From Limnanthes douglasii subsp. nivea (taxonomy: Eukaryota > Streptophyta > Magnoliopsida > Brassicales > Limnanthaceae): a stretch of DNA of 64,000 nt. The position numbers and the translations under genes were made by a program. The notes below the pieces were generated by a model, which was given only the letters and a program-made list of their open reading frames with translations, was not told where the DNA came from and searched no databases. Of this stretch, positions 1 through 11,909 are shown piece by piece. Location: the NCBI GenBank assembly GCA_036936605.1, contig JAUPFV010000003.1:101317278-101381277 (forward strand), in the 5' to 3' direction. How positions within the stretch are numbered: the stretch's first letter is position 1; each line of letters opens with the position of its first letter.

Positions 1-658
1 TCCCCTGTCCAAATGGGCCTAAAAAGGTGTTCTCTCTGTAGCCCTCTTTAATGGGTCTTATTTTGAATTAAAAAAATAAGTTATTTAAAAGTGTCTTTAA
101 ATCGATTTAATTTTTTTATTTTAAAACTTATTTTATTTTTAAGTTTTAATTTAAAAAATAGTATTTTGAATTATATATATATAACAATTTATTCTCTTAA
201 ATTTAAAATAGTAGTTTTTAGATCCTTTTTTAAAAATAATTAAAAATATATATATTTAAAAAGAAATGAAGATAATTTTATTGCGATTTATTTATTTATT
301 TATTTATAATTTTTTTCCAAACTAGCTATTTAAACATAGGTGAAATTATTTTCCCCGTAAGATTTATGAATTCCCCCATATTTCAAACATTACTCCACTT
401 TGTTATTTTCTCCATAAAGGAAATACCTAATTTACCTTTTTTTTTAATTTTACACCAAACATATATCTATCTTCTTTTCCAGCAATCACCCAAATACCAT
501 ATCTACCTAAATCTAATATAAGTAGTCAACCTTCAAATTAAGACTTTACTCAACTCTTTTTATTCTAACCCAAAAAAATCCCGGCAACCACTTAAAGTAG
601 TTTCTCGAATTCCAATAGTTAAAATTTTAAATTAATTTTTGTTAAAAATGATTTTATG
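1..658. other. AT-rich spacer, no gene seen
   Basis: Very AT-rich sequence with runs of A and T and short (TTTA)n stretches near 285-305. No open frame with recognisable protein content, no splice-bounded exons and no transposon end could be identified. Confidence 0.6.
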
Positions 659-740
659 TAACTCGATTATTCCTCGATATCAAGTTATTGGAACTCGATA
701 TGCAGGAGAAATCGAGTTATAAGAGAAATGCAAAATGTAT

Positions 741-923
741 CTAATTCTGAGATGTTGGCTTAGAATTAGATGCGTTTTAATAAAACACCTAATTCTAAAA
801 TGCTAGGTATGAATTATATCTGTTTTTATTATAAAAAACACATAATTCCAAGATGCTTGCCAGGAATTAGATGCGTTTTTTTAAACACCTAATTCTGAGA
901 TGCTAGCTCGGAATTAGGTGTTT
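741..923. repeat. Four-unit tandem array of palindromic hairpin units
   Basis: Four units of about 48 bp each contain CTAATTC, then a 15-nt centre with AGATGCTxGC, then GAATTAG. The last unit is the cleanest: 13 bp at 883-895 (AAACACCTAATTC) are perfectly inverted at 911-923, with a loop centred on GCTAGC. The left-arm ATTC ends fall at 747, 795, 848 and 895. A weaker inverted pair (AACTCGAT / ATCGAGTT) lies just before, at 661-717. Family unknown; it could be a decayed MITE cluster or a local palindromic satellite. Confidence 0.65.
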
Positions 924-927
924 CATA

Positions 928-2035
928 ATTTAACCTGCAAAATCAGGATTTTCAAAATAAGTTTTTTTGAAAAAGAAATTTTCATGATAGATGAATATAA
1001 AGCTAAATAGTAGATAAAATTACGTTGTTGGTTGATTGGGCAATGTGGTCTGGTGTTGAATATTTAGTTTGAGTGTCATCCTCTTCCATGAGTAATCTTT
1101 AATAAATTTGAGATTTTCTACATTTAGGATTTAATTTTAGAAGCTAAAGCATATAGATTGGCTTTAATTTTGCCTAGTGATGTGTTTGTTTGTATAATAG
1201 TTTCATAGTGGACAGTGGCATCAAATTATAAATTAGAAGGTAAAGTACGGACAAAATAGTAAAAAAAATGTTGTCCTTTTTTATTATTTTCAAAGATGGA
1301 AGAGATAAAAAAAAATGTGATTGGGAGATAGCTTGCTCTTTAAACTTCAAATTCAATTAGTTATTTAAAAATGTTTTTAAAAAGATTTAGTATAATCTTT
1401 TAATTATTTATAAAATTAAATGAGAAATAATTTTGTCATTACTAAAATTAAGAGTTCTAATAATTAGTATAAAAAATATATTTTTTAACCCTAAGTTTAT
1501 GAGTATAATTTTGATAGTTATTAATATGAAACTAAATAAAAAGACGATATCATCATTATTAGTGGTACAAATAATTAGAATAAAAAAGAGTATTAAATAC
1601 TTCTTAACCCAGGGTATGGTAAGCATTACCCTTTTAAAGTTTAGCTTTTCAGAATAATATAAATTCAAACAATTTTTTTATTTTTTTCTAATAATTTTAC
1701 TTATTTTTTTTCAAATATTTAAATTTAGAGATTTATTATTTTTAATGCAAGTTTCGAAGGGATAGTTATTATTCAACAATCCATCGAACAAACCTATTAT
1801 AAAAAAATACTAAAAAAAATTAAGAAATTTATACCTAAAATACTATTTTATATAAATTTCAGCCAACAACTGGACCATTCTCTTTTCTTTTTTTTAATTT
1901 TTCTCATTTAAAATTTAATAGTTCATATCTTTTAAACCTTAACTCGAAAAAGAAAATCCAAAAAGATCATTGGTTTTGATTTTTTGAGACGAACAAAACC
2001 GGTAACATTCATGATATATTTTGAATTTAAAAAAA
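928..2035. other. AT-rich spacer, no gene seen
   Basis: Short open frames on both strands here are low-complexity, rich in I, L, K, F and N, and match no family I know. They overlap each other on opposite strands, as expected of chance frames in AT-rich DNA. Confidence 0.55.
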
Positions 2036-2040
2036 AAGAA

Positions 2041-2240
2041 TTACACAAGTTTCGCATCTATCATAGTGGGCTGATTTTGCATCTAGTAGTATAAACTTTA
2101 AACAGGTTTCACATATATCATAATGGGCTAGTTTCACATATAGCACTTCTCATAGTGGGTCTGAATTCGCATCTAGTAGTACAAAATTTAAACAGGTTTC
2201 GCATCTAGCAAAACAAAAAGGTTTCACATCTCCTTTATTT
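2041..2240. repeat. Degenerate tandem repeat with TTTCGCATCTA motif
   Basis: The phrases AGGTTTCGCATCTA, ATCATAGTGGGCTGATT and GCATCTAGTAGT recur two to four times within 200 bp, with substitutions (for example TTTCACATATA for TTTCGCATCTA). The spacing is irregular, so this is a decayed local array rather than a clean satellite. Confidence 0.5.
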
Positions 2241-2243
2241 ACA

Positions 2244-3325
2244 CTATAAATTTTAAAAGTTTAAAAGTCTGTATCTTCTAAACTTAGTAACTCGGAAAAG
2301 AAAACTGAAAATACCATTGGTTTTGTTTTTATAAAAAGAACAAACCTAGTAGAATTCATGATATGTTTTGATGTTTTTTTTAAAATATATATTTTACAAA
2401 AAAAATTCTTCTAAAGGTATTTAGGGTATTACTGTATCTTAAATGGTAAATATTTGAGTGAAGTGGGGTTTTCTGATACGTACATAAAAATATAAATATT
2501 AAGTGAATAATAGTATTATGTTTGGATTTTAAAGAGTACTTAACCCAATTTTGAAATTACCTAATTTGGAAATAAAACTCGAAAAATCAAATATGATTAG
2601 AAAACAACATTTTGTTTCTATTTTTTTCATACATTTTATTCTAATTTCTACAAGGTTCTTGATTGCGTGCATGTTTCTTCCTCATTCATTGTAAGTTTCT
2701 GCATGAACTCAGACTTAAGATTTTACACATCTGATTTCTTTAACCTGACAAACATAAAACCAAAAAAATCAAATGATTACCCTAGATTTTAGAAACAACC
2801 CCATTCGATGAACATCTTTGGCAAGTATACAAAAGATTAAATCCAAAAAGACAAACTACAGATTAAATATTTATAACTGTGTATTAAACTGCTAAGAATA
2901 TAAGACAAACTACAAAAGATTAACATTGTCTTCCTAAAAGAGTAATCAAACACTCACTCATGTGTTTATTATTTTATTTTGTAGTCTTTGCTACTTATTC
3001 CGAATGTAATTGGGAACATCATCCATATTTGTGTAATAATGTTGCATTTCCTGTTAAACCATACGGATTAAACACCTGACAAGAGTCGGAAAATAAAAAA
3101 ACATGGTTAGCATCCTCTAAACATACTGAATGACATGCAAAAGTTGATATATGATAGAAAATATTGTTATACATTGCCAAAGGACCACATTCTAGTTAAT
3201 TATGTCAAACTAGAGCCAAAATCGACATTGACAGACATGACAACACAAACAAACAATAACACAAATCAATCCCAGTATCCATGACTTACCACATGTTTCT
3301 CTTAACTAACCCTAATCATAATCCC
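2244..3325. other. Spacer, no gene seen
   Basis: No supported coding region or transposon feature. AT-rich with scattered short A/T runs. Confidence 0.5.
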
Positions 3326-3329
3326 AGTA

Positions 3330-3500
3330 TCCACTTCGCAATTTGTCCAAAATTGCAAAGGCCCACTTCGCAAATTTGGTAGCAAAATTGTGAATGCCAA
3401 CTTCGCAATTTCGGACAAATTCGCGAACGCCCAACGCCCAATTTTGGACAAATTGCGAGTTAGGTACTCACGATTTGTCTAAAATTGGACGTTGGACATT
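3330..3500. repeat. Degenerate array of CACTTCGCAATTT-like units
   Basis: CACTTCGCAATTTG, CACTTCGCAAATTTG and AACTTCGCAATTTCGG follow each other at about 45-bp steps. Inverted forms such as ACAAATTGCGAG are also present, so direct and inverted copies are mixed. The open frame that crosses it (3394-3612) is made of the repeat and is not taken as a gene. Confidence 0.5.
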
Positions 3501-3504
3501 TGGG

Positions 3505-4705
3505 AATCGTGCCCAGGCAGTTTTTTCCCAAACTTTAAAAATCAAGAACTATAATCGATGCAAACTCACCCAAAATCAACAAACAACATACCAAAATGTT
3601 GACAATCACTAGACTAACACTTATCTAGAACTTACTTTCCAAAAAAACAATAATATTTAGATGAAAATTCGACTTTTTCGGCATAATATATAACTCTAAA
3701 CATCACTAAAAATACCTAACTAAATTACATAAAAATTACATCAATAAATATAAGATTCATACTTTAACGTGTTTGTGAGTTCGGATTTGGGAAATCTTGA
3801 TTTTTTTGTTGATTTTAAGAGTTTTTTGTACGGAAAAAAAAGAAAAAAAAACTTTTAGCTGAAATAGACCTTTTATATTAAGAGTAAATTAGTTATTTTT
3901 TTGATCTCATTATATCTAAAGAAGATCTCATTATAAAAGAATCTCATTATAGAAAAAAGTCTCAAAATAGCTTTGCGCAGACTTAACAGCTAAGCTTTGT
4001 AACTAATGGATACCTAGCAATGCTAGCATAATCGAACCCGCTTCCATTTATACACGGTATCCCAAAACAAACCCCTTATCTTTATCTATTCTCTCACGAC
4101 AAATCGAACAAGTTTGCTTCACATTTATTTATTTTCTCGAACCACCAACCGTATCTTACTTCAAAAAAAACAACAGAAAAACAAAAAATCTCACTTCTAG
4201 TACTCCAAAGGATTTCTTAATCTTCATACAAAATCAATAATAAAAGTATAAAGAAAAAAAAAGAGCCACATGAAAATAAAACTTCAGCAATATCCATCTC
4301 CAACAACTCCGCAACCGACCTTCTTTAACTTCTGAAATGTTGTCTCGTTGCAATGATCAACACAGCAAAAGAAAAAGGTTTGACTAAATATAAATCCGTT
4401 AAACTAAAGGTTCATCATCATCCAAGAATCACGAGATCTTACATGGTCCAAGTCAAAGTTTATTCTCCCATATCCAGTACATAATAAGGATCTCAACTTT
4501 GTGTTACAGCCTTACATTTCTCGTGAACCAAAATATATAAACCATGAACAATCAACTCTTTGCCCATCGACCATTCAAACTCCGGGCAAGATTGAAAACA
4601 AACATGCAAACCTAAAAGGAGCTTTCAACTTCTCGCATTATACCATATGTTGGAATGCCTTAGCGGAAGCAAGAAGACTCTTGAGAAAATACTGCAAACT
4701 ATTTA
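3505..4705. other. Spacer upstream of copia element, no gene seen
   Basis: No supported gene. The 72-codon frame at 4501 runs into the copia LTR and shows no family resemblance. Confidence 0.5.
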
Positions 4706-4861
4706 TGTTAAAGATATGAGGTTCAAATCCGTTAACTTTTTATTATATCTATAAAAATAATATATGTGTATTTAATTAATATATTTTTTAAATAATAAAA
4801 AAATCAATAGCCATTTTTTAGTGGTTTTTTTTTCTTTTTTTCTTTTTTTTGTTTATTTTAC
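4706..4861 (+). repeat. 5' LTR of the copia element
   Basis: About 156 bp, starting TGTTAAAGATATGAGG and ending just before the primer binding site. It aligns with 9736-9880 through shared TTATTATAT, AATTAATATA and AATAGCCA blocks. LTRs this short occur in some plant copia lineages. Confidence 0.65.
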
Positions 4862-4862
4862 G

Positions 4863-4874
4863 TGGAATCAGAGC
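4863..4874 (+). other. Primer binding site (tRNA-Met type)
   Basis: TGGAATCAGAGC differs by one base from TGGTATCAGAGC, the usual initiator-Met tRNA complement of plant copia elements, and sits immediately after the 5' LTR. Confidence 0.65.
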
Positions 4875-5939
4875 ACGTAGTAATCTGATCGGGTCTTGCT
4901 TCATAGAACTACGAGGTATTCGATTTTGATTTGTTGTTTGGATTGCATATTGCTATTCGATTTCGTATTAGTATTGGATTTTGTATTAGAATTGGATTTA
5001 TTCAAAAAAAATTGAATATGTTCATAAATTTTGGATTGTATATTGGTATTGATCTTAACAGAGAAAGTTAAAATTGGACAGAGGATTGCATTGTTTTGAT
5101 TTGGGAAGAAATAATCTACTGAGCTATTTGAGTTATTATTCGAGAAATGTATAATCCACTATAAATATACTATATGTTATTATTCGATAAAGGTATAAAG
5201 AAGAGACAAAAATGTATTGAATCAGTGAATTATTTGCAAACGTATTTAATATGACAGTAAATTATTTGGTGACTTGCCGAACAATATTAACACAATTTGA
5301 CATTAAATTAATCGGCGAAATCGCAAGGGAATTAATTGGTGTGTCAGTTGATGAAATCGCAAATGAATTAATCGGTGCATGTCAGTATAATTAATTGTTG
5401 AACGTGGTGAACGAGAATCAATTGATGAACATGCGAGAGAATCAATTGATGAATTTTCGAGTGATTAATTTGTGAAATTGCATGAATTTGCAAGTGATTA
5501 ATTTGTGAAATTGCATCAGTACACTAAATTTATTGGTGAAATTGCAATTAATTCATTGATTTGACCAACAACGATTTAGTATTGAAATATTATTACAGTG
5601 AATTGACGGAAGATAATGATTTGGAATTTGAGTGCTTACGGCTATTTTGTAATTAAATAATATTACGGTCATATTTAATTAAAAGAAGAAAGCTTCATTT
5701 ATTGTAAAGAAAAAAAATATTTGTCGTAAAAGCTGCATTGATTTTGATTTGCATTTCGATTGTGATTTCAGTTGGATTTTAATTTTGTTTTGGATCTGCT
5801 TTTATGTGGTTTCTAATTTGTTCTCTTGTTGTTCGATTTTAATTCCTTTTTTTTTGGAGAGAATGATAAGGAATGATGACTCTATGCAGGCGATTGATAC
5901 TCAGCTCAATGAAAAAACTACTCTTACTTGAGCTTTATT
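4875..5939 (+). other. Copia 5' leader with internal repeats
   Basis: About 1 kb between primer binding site and gag, with no coding content. At 5280-5545 phrases such as GTGATTAATTTGTGAAATTG, GAATCAATTGATGAA and GGTGAAATTGCAA recur in direct orientation, giving a small decayed tandem region. Confidence 0.45.
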
Positions 5940-6660
5940 ATTAAAAACATTCTTTGTGACAAACACATGTGGGGATATGTTTAAGGTACAAAGCTTCAAA
6001 ATTTTAATACATATAGTAGTGAGACATATGCTACATTAATTGACACACGGGAAGATGATAATGCGAAGATCATCACTTGGATCAACAATTCTGTAACCCA
6101 GTCAATTGGTACTCAGTTGGCCAAATATGACACTATCAAAGAGGTTTGGATTATTTAGAAAGATTGTCTACACAGTCTAGTTTCGCTAGATAATATCAAT
6201 TAGAATTCGACATCCTCTCTTTACAACAAAATGATTTGCTTATTTATGATTTTATGCTCCTATGTCTGATTTGTGGAGATCAATTAGCTCTTATAGAGTC
6301 TGCAGAACGGAAAACATACAAACCTTATATTGCTCGAAGAGAATAGTACAGATTGGTACCGTTTTTATGGCCATACACTCTGATTTTGAAGGATTGCGAG
6401 GAACTATTCTTCACCGATCCCCGCTTCCCACGGTCAATTCAGTTGTCCACGAACTCATTCCTGAAGAAACGCGACCAAAAACTCATATTGAAAAGGGGTC
6501 CAAAACCAATGTTTATAGTGTATTTGTTGTCTCAAACCAATAATATTCTGCTTCAAACTAGTCTATATGTAAATTCAGTGGAGAAAGAGTTGCATTTGAT
6601 GAGTGCGACTTTTGTAAATGTAAGAATCATTGGAAATCACAATCCCCACTACTGAGAGGA
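5940..6660 (+). pseudogene. Copia gag remnant
   Basis: Fragments in several frames read like the plant copia Gag. One segment starting near 6080 contains a TQLAKYDTIKEVW-like stretch, and another near 6240-6540 is an ALIESAERKTYKPYIARRE-like stretch. Stops and frame changes separate them. No zinc knuckle could be read with confidence. Position after a leader and before the protease fits gag. Confidence 0.55.
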
Positions 6661-6875
6661 AAACAAATACAATCATCTAAGCAGCGGCCCGCCAGCAACG
6701 TTCTTTTCAGTAACATACACGTCCTGATTCAACAATTCGTTCTCCATTTCGTCCCCCATAGTTTACTGTTGCTGCTGCATCACTAGAAGATACTGATAGC
6801 ACCACACCATCCTCTGCAATGTACCCTCGAATCCTGTAATCTCTTAAACAATTTCTTGTTTCTAATCTTGTTGTT

Positions 6876-7960
6876 ATGTCTACGTCAATATCCCACATAG
6901 GTATGTCTACGTCTTCCATTTTATGTACTTCTTCTTCTTTGTGGATTTTGGATTTTGGCGCATCTCGTCATATGTCCTCCTATATGCCATACTTTAGTTC
7001 TTTGTATCATGTTTCACCAATATTAGTCTTGTCTGCTAGTGATACATTAATGTCAGGAAAGGGTGTTCGGTCTATTTCTACTCCACATATATCACTTTCT
7101 GATGTTTATTATGTTCTAAAACTTGTCTTAAATCTTGTTTCAGTTAGATAGTTATTTAAATTTGGTCACTAGGTCTATTTTTATGGTTCCGTCTATGTTA
7201 TACAGGATCAAGGTACTTAGAAAGTGATTGGGATAGAACGTAGATTTGGAAAGCTTTATGTTTTGGATGAAGTTAAAATCGTTAATATTGCAGCTTACAG
7301 TTTCGATTTGTCTTCTTTTTGTTTGAGTCTGTCATCATCTGATTTTTATCTTTGGCATTACCGTTTGGGACATGTCTCCGCGTCACGTCTAAATTTTTTA
7401 GTCCCCATAGGTGTTTTAGGCCAGCTAAACACTTGTAATATGTCTAATTGTAGTGGATGTAAACTGGCCATTTTTTTTATTTACTTTTTAATAAAAATGT
7501 CTCTTCTTCCATTGCTCCTTTTGATTTAATTCATATGGATGTCCGAGATCCATCACCTGCCCGCCCAAAGGGTGGTTCGTCCTATTATGTATCTTTCATC
7601 GATGATTATACTCGATATATATGGGTTTATCTTATGAAACAAAGATTAGATTTCCTTGGAATTTATAGAGAATTTCAGGCACTTGGTAAGACTCAACATT
7701 CTGCTATTATAAAATACCTCAGGCGTGACTTAGGGGGTGAATATAAATCCAATGATTTTACTCAGTTACTTGTAACTGATGGTACCATACATCAGTCTTC
7801 TTGCACTGAAACCCCTCAGCAGAATGGTGTTGCAGAAAAAAAAAACATCGTCACTTTGTTGAGACTGCACGTTCTTTTCTTTTATTTGCTGAGGTTCCTA
7901 TTATTTTTTGAGGAGAAGAAATTCGTATTGTTATATATGTGATTAATCGAATTCCCGCTG
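6876..7960 (+). pseudogene. Copia protease and integrase remnant
   Basis: Protease: WILDFGASRHM at 6945-6980, where copia elements normally have D-S-G, so the active-site Ser is replaced by Phe. The GAG-pre-integrase motif WHYRLGH lies at 7350-7375. Integrase core at 7535-7850 keeps the first Asp in SFIDDYTRY, the second in RRDLGGEY and the Glu in QQNGVAEKKN. The frames are interrupted between these blocks and the segment after 7860 loses frame. Non-functional. Confidence 0.8.
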
Positions 7961-8499
7961 CACATAATTCAGGGGTGTCTCCCTTTCAAAATTTATATGG
8001 ACAACCGCCAGATTATTCTTCCTTACGAGTGTTTGGATGTACATATTTGTCCTTCGTCCTCATGTAGGATGCAACAAATTAGGTCTTAAAACTGTAATAT
8101 GTATTTTCTTGGGTTATGGTGTTAGAATAAAGGTTATCATTGTTTTGATCCCACTAGTCATAAACTTTATCTCTCTTGACATGTTACATTTTTTAGCATA
8201 TCCTGTTTTATTCTATTCCAACAAAATCACATGGTATAACAAGTACCAAACTTTGAACTATTGATCCTTTTGAAAATAAAAGCGACATACCCATTGATAT
8301 TTATGTGCCTTACTACTTCTACGACAGATGATACTAGTTCTACTCCATCAATGCCTGAATCGGCTTCTTCTTTTGGTGAAACAACAACTCCGCCCCTTAG
8401 AAGATCTACTCATCCAAGTAAGTCTACCAAACTACCAGATTTTGTGTATTCTTCTTAGTCAGCTCCTTTCGCCTCTTTAATAGCAAACATACATGCTTT

Positions 8500-9651
8500 A
8501 TATGAACCTCAATCGTTTAAAGAATCTGTTTGTGATCTTCATTGGCAAAATGCAATAGTCAAAGAGCTTACTGATCTTTACCATACTCATACATTATATA
8601 TAGTTAAGTCTCAATTCGGTAAGCATATAATCGACTCTCGATGGGTTTTTAAAATTAAAACAAAATCCGATGGTTATGTTGAAAGATATAAGGCTCATCT
8701 TTTAGTAAAAGGGTATTCACATAAATATGGTATGGATTATGATGAGACATTTTCCCCAATGGCAAAAATGACGACTGTTCGTACTCTTATTACGGTTGTA
8801 TCTGTTCGCTAGTGGAAGATTTTCCAACTAGATGTCAAAAAATCATTTTTGAGTGGTGATCTTCATGAGGAGGTTTACATGAATCCTCCTCTAGGTGTTG
8901 CTCACCAACCAGGTGAAGTTTGTCTGATTTATTCGAGCGAGCACGAATTTCGGATAATAGGAAAGTAGATACCTCTTTTAAAACCAATGGTCGGTATTCT
9001 CCGACTGATAGTGTTCATTTGCCAGACCCAACTCTATATTGAACTCTTGTAGGGAGCTTGGTCTATCTTACAGTTACTCGGCTATATATAACTTATGTTG
9101 TTCATGTGGTTAGTCAGTTTGTTACTGCTCCTACGTCCGTCCACTGGGAAGTTGTTCTTTGAATATTGAGATATCTTCATGGCACTCTGTTCTAGAGCAT
9201 TCTATTTCCCTCAAACTCTTCACTTGAATTGCATGCCTATAGCGATAATGATTGGGATAGTGATCCTCATGACCAAACATCTATTACTAGTTTCTGTATT
9301 TTCCTTGGAGATTCATTAGTTTCATGGAAAATCAAGAAACAAGATGTTGTCTCTAAATCGTCTACTGAAGCTAGGTACCGTGCTATGACCGTCACCACAT
9401 GTGAGATTGTTTGGTTACAATGGATTCTTGCATATATGGGGGTTAATGTTACTAAAACCACTTCCCTGCATTGTGATAACAAAAGTGCCATGCTGATCGC
9501 AAAGAATTATGTTTTTCATGAGAGGCCGAAGCACATTGAAATAGATTGTCACTTCACTTGGCATCATCTTAGGATCGGCATCATCTTAGGATCAACATCA
9601 TCTCACTTCCCTATATTCCATCAGCTTTACATGTTGCTGATATTTTCATGA
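8500..9651 (+). pseudogene. Copia RT / RNase H remnant with deletion
   Basis: RT amino-terminal half is readable from about 8520 (WQNAIVKEL, then SRWVFKIKTKSDG, then VKGYSHKYGMDYDETFSP) to about 8920. The Y-V-D-D catalytic block is absent: the sequence jumps to the RNase H side, with GSLVYLTVTR near 9055. The longest surviving frame, 9229-9651, is copia RNase H, with AYSDNDWDSDP, SSTEARYRAM, CDNKSAMLIAKN and ERPKHIEIDCHF. Internal stops occur throughout. Cannot make an active polymerase. Confidence 0.8.
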
Positions 9652-9735
9652 TGGCTTAGTCAATAGGGCGGTTTCATTTTCTTTGTCACAAACTCTCAAT
9701 GCTTATTATTGTTGCATTGTTAGTTTGAATGAAGG

Positions 9736-9880
9736 TGTTAAAGATATAAGGCCCAAGACAGTTAGTTATTTATTATATTTATAAATATAAGCATATGTAG
9801 TATGTAATTAATATACTTTCTAAATAATACAAAAACCATAGCCACTTTCTAATCATGGTTCATAGATTTTTATTCGAAGT
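9736..9880 (+). repeat. 3' LTR of the copia element
   Basis: Starts TGTTAAAGATATAAGG and follows the 5' LTR base order to about 9850, with many substitutions. The end is uncertain because the 5' copy ends in T-runs that are missing here. The preceding GTTTGAATGAAGG is a plausible degraded polypurine tract. Confidence 0.55.
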
Positions 9881-11452
9881 GAAGAAGAAGACGATTATGA
9901 TGAGGAGATGGAAACACTGTCGCACGCAAGCCTAACCCATTTCTCAACCTACCAATCAAAAGATCCATGATTTTTTCAAGAAAATTATATAGAGACACTG
10001 AATTTTTCATGATTGTAGAAATATTATACATGCACCATGTGTTTTATCATCTCTAAATCCTGCCTAGTATATAGGAGAAACAAATTAACAATGTAATTGG
10101 TCCACTCGTCCAATCTACCATTGCGCCATCTTCCATAGATGAACTACTTCCCCTTCAACGTTTCATTATATCAATGAGTCATGCGAACGAAATTAGGGTT
10201 GAAAGCCTTAATACATTTGCTAATTATACAAGATTAAACACTGGACTACATCTTTCAAATTTCACTGAAGCTTTGGTCCATAAAAGTCTTAAACCCAATC
10301 ATGAAGTAATTACCCAACCCATCATCACTGGAAATGCGTCTACCCTCCCCCTCCATACTCTTAATAGATCAAAAATAATTTTGGATCAAAAATAATTTTG
10401 GACCAAGGCATGCATTCACCACATATTTACCAAACCCATTTGACATGGATCAAGTTAAATTTCTCTCGGTGAATACTATTGCAAGCCCGTTCTCTACCAC
10501 TTATACAACCCATTTCAACACTGGGCCTCAACCTCTAATATTCATTCACGCTTCAAGTCAAGAATGATGGTGATAAATCTAATTTGAATGGTGTTTTAGT
10601 AATGTGTTAAAGCATAATAAATGAAAGGTAGAAAGTAGAGAGATAACTGAACTACTTCAATTATTATTTAAAGAGAGAAATTTCTCCTTGTTAAATGTAT
10701 TTTAAGAAAATATTTATATGGTAACTTTAGCCTAATTGGCCTAATGGGCCTAAGCATGTTTATGAACCAACTCAAAGTCCGAAAATCCTAATTATTATTA
10801 TTAAGATAAATATAAAATAAATATATAAGTAAATATATTATTATTGAATACCGTAATGAAATCAAATGACAAAAGGGTATCAGGATTTGGTCAGAGATGT
10901 CCTTCGAAGATTTTTGACCTCTTCATATATATTCCGCTCGAATATTTCCAACCTCATCATATAGCTCATTTAGTCCTCTCAAACATATATTGGGATGCTA
11001 AACTAACATATTATCCAGATTGAGTTTGTTTTATATCTTCGAACATGACTTTTTAGTGTTCGTCAAATTTGATAACGAACATATTCGAACCGTATCCGAA
11101 GGCATCATTCGGGTATTGTTATTGTCCAAATTCGGGGGTTTTAACCCATCATACTTCATGACACTTGTCATTATTTGATTATAGCCACGAACTTGACTTA
11201 CCACAAGTGAGGCATACCAATAGTTGAAAATATTCCTACTCCTCTAGAAATTATAGATGTTGGTAGAATTTCCACTTCCCTAGAAGGTAACTCAACGGTA
11301 TTTTACAATATCTTTTTATAAGTTTTCCTCGCATTCTTATTTCAGATAATTTTAGAAAAATAGTTCATTTTCTAGAGAAAGAAGTTATAACTTATCATCA
11401 CTATCAAGTTAGCCGTCGGTCATTTTTCTTCTCCTCCACCACTTCAACCACC
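9881..11452. other. Spacer, no gene recognised
   Basis: Contains a 73-codon open frame (10174-10395) without family resemblance and a 17-bp direct duplication (ATCAAAAATAATTTTGG) at about 10368-10401. Nothing else supported. Confidence 0.45.
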
Positions 11453-11904
11453 ATGAATTGTATCTCTGGTGATCTTCAGGTGTTTGCATGTTCACTTCCA
11501 AATACGCTTTAACAGAGAACGGTTTGCTGAAATTAGATAAAGAAAAGAAAAGAGCTAGGGTTGCTGTTGGGTTACTTGTTTTGTTCAAGTCAAGAATCTT
11601 TCTCCAGTCGGATCTTAGTATCGGGGTTTCCTTGTTGGAAGTTCTCCTGAGATCGTTGTCATATGCATCGACGTCGCAACTCCCGGATTTATTGTTGTTA
11701 CTCGTGCATATAGTTCATTCTTACAATATTTATGTTCTTCTCGTTTTTTACGATAGTTACATTGGTTGTCCTAAATTAGTCAGAGTCTCTGTTTATTTGG
11801 GTAGGTCGCTCGAGCAGCTGAAAGATGAGCTAGCTACCTGCGTGGTTACTCTGGTTTCAAACTACATTACGTCGGAGTCTCCTGGTGTCTGTAGTGGCGT
11901 TTAG
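11453..11904 (+). CDS. Unidentified open frame, possibly a chance ORF
   Basis: A frame of 138 codons runs from an ATG at 11488 to 11904 in a locally less AT-rich patch. An earlier ATG at 11453 follows a CT/CA-rich stretch that resembles a 5' leader. It opens nine codons ending in CAG before GTGTTTG, which could be a donor site. The encoded protein is rich in Leu, Ser and Val, and I see no domain, signal peptide or motif. It may be a fragment of a gene or a transposon, or chance. Listed only because composition changes here. Confidence 0.15.
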
Positions 11905-11909
11905 GGGTG

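Larger units (their letters stand above)
4706..9880 (+). mobile_element. Ty1/copia LTR retrotransposon, old and non-functional
   Basis: Two short terminal repeats both begin TGTTAAAGATAT (4706 and 9736). A methionine-tRNA-like primer binding site follows the left one, and gag, protease, integrase, reverse transcriptase and RNase H remnants lie between in copia order (integrase before RT). The coding region is broken by many stops, frame changes and an internal RT deletion. The LTRs are clearly diverged, so the insertion is old. The right end is approximate and I found no convincing target-site duplication. Confidence 0.8.

Noticed and set aside
1408..1668. Overlapping open frames of 74-86 codons on both strands
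   Set aside because: Low-complexity I/L/K/F-rich products in very AT-rich DNA, overlapping each other; no homology or exon signals.
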